DNA of 6,438 nt, taken from positions 1 to 6,438 of the forward strand of contig CAKQVV010000095.1 of assembly GCA_934277845.1 (NCBI GenBank), given 5' to 3'. A program made the position numbers and the translations under genes. The stretch comes from an uncultured Clostridia bacterium (GTDB taxonomy: Bacteria; Bacillota; Clostridia; Christensenellales; Pumilibacteraceae). Shown piece by piece: positions 4,041 through 6,438 of the stretch. The stretch's first letter is position 1. Each line of letters begins with the position of its first letter. The notes under the pieces are model-generated. The model searched no databases. It saw nothing but the letters and a program-made list of their open reading frames with translations, and had not been told where the DNA came from.

Positions 4041-6438
4041 TTAGTTGTTCATAAGCGCAAGCATATTCTCGGCAGTCATTGCACCGGAAATAAGCGTTAC
4101 GTTATCAATGGTGTGCGTGTTGTCTTCATACCACTTGAATGCGCCGTCCGTATAGTTGCTACCCGTCATTCCGCTGATTTCGGTTCCTCTGCCGATGCCG
4201 AGGTAGCCTGTTTTTTCGGAATTGGCAAGCGACTTATCGTCGGCAAAGTCAATCGCTCCGCTGGTAGCCGCAAACGCATAGTTGACGTATACATTGACCG
4301 TGCACTTGCCGTTTGCTCTTACGAACGTAACGGTAATATTCGTCCACTTGCCGGTGTAACTATCGGTGTCTATGGTAAGGAATTTTGCACTTCCGTTAAT
4401 CTGAACTCGAATAGTGTTCTGACGAATACTTACGGCAAAACCTTCCGTTGCACCAGGATCGGTAGTTGCGAACAGGACTATACCGGATCCGTTGCTATTC
4501 AACGCGGTCGAAAAGTCCATTTTAAGGTCCATAGATACCGCGAACGAACCGGTGGAAACGTCGAAGCCGTTTACGTCGTAGTAAGCCGATTTCGTGTTGA
4601 TCTGAACAGCCTTATCATCGCCGCCGTCCTTGCCATCCACTACCGTTTCGGTAGCATTTGCATTGAGTGCCATCGTCACAGAACTGCCCTCAACGGAATT
4701 TGCGGTAGTGCCGTCGGCAAACGTGAATTTCGCCTGAACCGCGTCGGCAGGAATCGTCATGCCGCCAAGGTAACCGTCGAAGTAGGTCTGGACCGCGTCA
4801 ATCGGAGCGACGCCGCGATAGATCGTAACGCCTGCAGCCGAGAGATTGTACTGGTTGGTTTGAGTCATAGTGGTCGTAACGTCTCCCCATGCCTCGGGGT
4901 TAACCGAACCGACGACGAAATTCTGGCTGGCACCGTAAGTAAACGTTTCATCTGCGGTAACCGGTTGCGTTACAGAACCTACCTTTTTAAAGTTTACATA
5001 GGCGGTAATTGTGACGCTACCCGCAACCGAGCGATCAAACGTGAACGCGAGGTGAGTCCAGTCGGTATGCTTTGTTATATCGTAAGTAATCTTGAGGAAA
5101 CCGTTATTCATACCGGCAAATCTGAATCTGAAGCCCATGTTTCCGCCACTTCCGTTGGCGTATACTGTAATACCTTTGTATACTTCGGTATTGCACGTCG
5201 AGAACAATATATATCCGCCGCCGGTACCTATTTTGTTGAGGTTATCAGCCATCATTGCAACGGTGAAGCTACCGGCGCCGATATCAATACCGCCGAACAC
5301 TTTACCGCCGCTATTCGAGCCGTCCTTTTTGGAAACCGTATCAATATTACTGTACACTGCGGTATCTTTTAGGATTGCCGCGTTGTAAACGGCAGTTACG
5401 TTGGCGGTTACGCCGTCGTAAGAAACGGTTGCGGGAGAAGCAACGAGTTCGTTGATCTTTGCCGTCGGAACGGTGAGTACGTACTCGCCTGCGGTCGAGC
5501 CTGCCACTGCGGTCACGCCGTCGGGGAGATTGTCGAACGTTGCGCCTGCGATACTTACTGTACCCTCTGCGTCCGCGCTGACCTTAACCGTTCTGGTCAC
5601 AGCCGCGCCTGCGTCGATTTCGTATTCATAGAAGTTGACGGTGCTTGCATAGAGCGCGTCGAGCGGAACATACCTGATCGTAAACGTTCTCTCGATTTCG
5701 CCGATCTTTGCGGTGACGGTTACGCCCGCTTTAAGGTCGCCGAGTTTCTCGTAAGGAATAGTAAGCGTGTATGCGCCTGCGGTTTCGGTGATCGTGACGT
5801 TCTCGGGAAGTCCCGTGAAAGTCGCGCCTGTCGTGATCGCGTCGGTAGCGTATTTCACGATACCAAGGTTGACGGTCTTGTCTTCGCCTGCGGTTACCTC
5901 GTCGAACTTGACGGTCACGTCGTCGACGTCCCAACCGGCAATCGCGGAGATTTCGCCGTAGTAGCTGTCGAGCGCGGCGATTTCTTTTGCGGTAAGGACG
6001 CGGCTCACGAGCGTGAAGTCGTCGATACCGATAGCCATGTTGGTGTAACCGCCGCCGGTGCCGTCGCCGTCTAGATTGCAACCGGGCGCGCCGATGCCGA
6101 GCGTGTTGTAGCCGCTAACGTCGAGCGAACCGGTGAAAGCAACTCTGTCGTTGACGACCTCTACTCCGTCAAAACTGATGACGTAATTGACGGTGCCTTC
6201 GGTCGAGCGATCGAACACAATCGTCCAACGCTGCCAGCCGCCGGTAAGTTTGTTAAGTTGTGCGCTGTAATCTTTACGAGTCGAGCCGACTTTGACCTGG
6301 AACGCGTTGCTTCTCACGCGGACGGAGAAGCCCGAGTTGCCGTCGACGTTGCCCGTGCCTACTAGCACGAACGCGTAGCCGGAGTTTGCATAGCTCTTGA
6401 TATCCGCGCCGTTGACGAGCATGGATACGGTGAAACTG
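4041..6438 (-). CDS. Large extracellular LamG-domain protein, N-terminus beyond window
   Basis: The visible 798 residues are the C-terminal part; the frame stays open to the right edge. The ATG at 6422 falls inside a beta strand of a LamG domain (SFTVSMLVNG, like GSFTVAMMAD and GSFAVSMDLK later), so it is not the start. Numbered from that Met, LamG 1 is 1-155, two related beta-rich modules lie at about 163-252 and 256-347, LamG 2 at about 355-552 and LamG 3 at about 563-792. Each LamG shows GSF-V-M, W-x-x-(I/L)-x-(V/F)-x-F-(D/V)-R, then, in domains 1 and 3, LGIG and a final ID(D/N)-(F/V)-TL helix (LTAKEIAAL, MTAENMLAL). These are Laminin_G_3/concanavalin-like sandwiches that bind sugars or proteins outside the cell. 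No catalytic domain, LPXTG motif, SLH domain or C-terminal membrane segment is seen. Signal peptide and any enzyme or anchor domain must lie upstream, outside the window. A surface glycan-binding role is inferred. Confidence 0.88.
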   Translation of the reverse strand, partial: SFTVSMLVNGADIKSYANSGYAFVLVGTGNVDGNSGFSVRVRSNAFQVKVGSTRKDYSAQLNKLTGGWQRWTIVFDRSTEGTVNYVISFDGVEVVNDRVAFTGSLDVSGYNTLGIGAPGCNLDGDGTGGGYTNMAIGIDDFTLVSRVLTAKEIAALDSYYGEISAIAGWDVDDVTVKFDEVTAGEDKTVNLGIVKYATDAITTGATFTGLPENVTITETAGAYTLTIPYEKLGDLKAGVTVTAKIGEIERTFTIRYVPLDALYASTVNFYEYEIDAGAAVTRTVKVSADAEGTVSIAGATFDNLPDGVTAVAGSTAGEYVLTVPTAKINELVASPATVSYDGVTANVTAVYNAAILKDTAVYSNIDTVSKKDGSNSGGKVFGGIDIGAGSFTVAMMADNLNKIGTGGGYILFSTCNTEVYKGITVYANGSGGNMGFRFRFAGMNNGFLKITYDITKHTDWTHLAFTFDRSVAGSVTITAYVNFKKVGSVTQPVTADETFTYGASQNFVVGSVNPEAWGDVTTTMTQTNQYNLSAAGVTIYRGVAPIDAVQTYFDGYLGGMTIPADAVQAKFTFADGTTANSVEGSSVTMALNANATETVVDGKDGGDDKAVQINTKSAYYDVNGFDVSTGSFAVSMDLKMDFSTALNSNGSGIVLFATTDPGATEGFAVSIRQNTIRVQINGSAKFLTIDTDSYTGKWTNITVTFVRANGKCTVNVYVNYAFAATSGAIDFADDKSLANSEKTGYLGIGRGTEISGMTGSNYTDGAFKWYEDNTHTIDNVTLISGAMTAENMLALMNN
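5382..5936 (-). repeat. Duplicated beta-rich module inside the LamG protein
   Basis: Two modules of about 90 residues stand in tandem between LamG 1 and LamG 2. GATFTGLPENVTITETAGAY, then TLTIPYEKLGDL and a closing FTIRY, corresponds to GATFDNLPDGVTAVAGSTAG, then EYVLTVPTAKINEL and a closing VTAVYN. The strand pattern suggests immunoglobulin-like spacers. I do not recognise a named family; they may be linkers that extend the LamG domains from the surface. Confidence 0.7.

Noticed and set aside
4113..5372. Long plus-strand open frame (419 codons) opposite the LamG gene
   Set aside because: It is antisense to a clear multi-domain protein, has no ribosome binding site or recognisable domain, and looks like a by-product of the codon pattern of the real gene.
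6420..6438. ATG at 6422 as the start of the LamG protein
   Set aside because: The frame continues upstream to the window edge with in-domain residues (SFTVS), matching the opening strand of the other two LamG domains.

Overview
The window looks like a piece of a spore-forming Clostridia-type genome (Firmicutes, probably gut-associated, roughly half G+C by eye). The reasons are strong AAGGAGG-type ribosome binding sites, two small ferritin-like/CotF-like spore coat-type proteins, a hexuronate-pathway mannonate dehydratase, a large LamG-domain surface or secreted protein, and short palindromic repeats of a kind I associate with gut Firmicutes. No sequence search was possible; family names rest on recognisable motifs.

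Layout. (1) Positions 145-935, plus strand: a two-gene operon. A 65-residue cysteine-rich helical protein is followed 14 bp later by a protein with an approximately 80-residue Lys/Ala/Thr/Pro-rich, histone-H1-like tail joined to a CotF-like helical domain. The second gene appears frame-disrupted near 757-770. The expected CotF C-terminus (RGMYKTEPAP...) lies in another frame and stops at 855, just before a strong intrinsic terminator at 892-927, whereas the open frame reads through that terminator to 935. (2) Positions 1088-3150, minus strand: a two-gene catabolic operon, transcribed Gfo/Idh/MocA-family dehydrogenase first and then uxuA (mannonate dehydratase), with a 26-bp gap. A good sigma-A-type promoter (3320-3349) overlaps a 20-bp imperfect palindrome (3345-3364) that is a candidate operator. 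(3) Positions 3151-4040: about 890 bp without a credible gene. It holds the operon leader and promoter, a 147-bp tandem repeat in about 2.4 copies whose unit contains a terminator-like hairpin, an inverted relative of part of that unit built around a 13-bp stem, and several smaller hairpins. (4) Positions 4041-6438, minus strand: the C-terminal 798 residues of a large extracellular-type protein with three LamG/concanavalin-like domains, and a duplicated beta-rich module between the first and second. Its start lies beyond the right edge.

Together, the LamG protein (glycan or surface binding) and the uxuA operon (D-mannonate to 2-keto-3-deoxygluconate) fit an organism that uses uronic-acid-containing plant or host polysaccharide. 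The link is by proximity only. The spore-coat-type pair is a separate unit converging on uxuA. I see no wholly new system; the most interesting items are the broken H1-tailed CotF-like gene, the repeat cluster with its shared-end/different-core elements, and the palindrome at the uxuA operon promoter.
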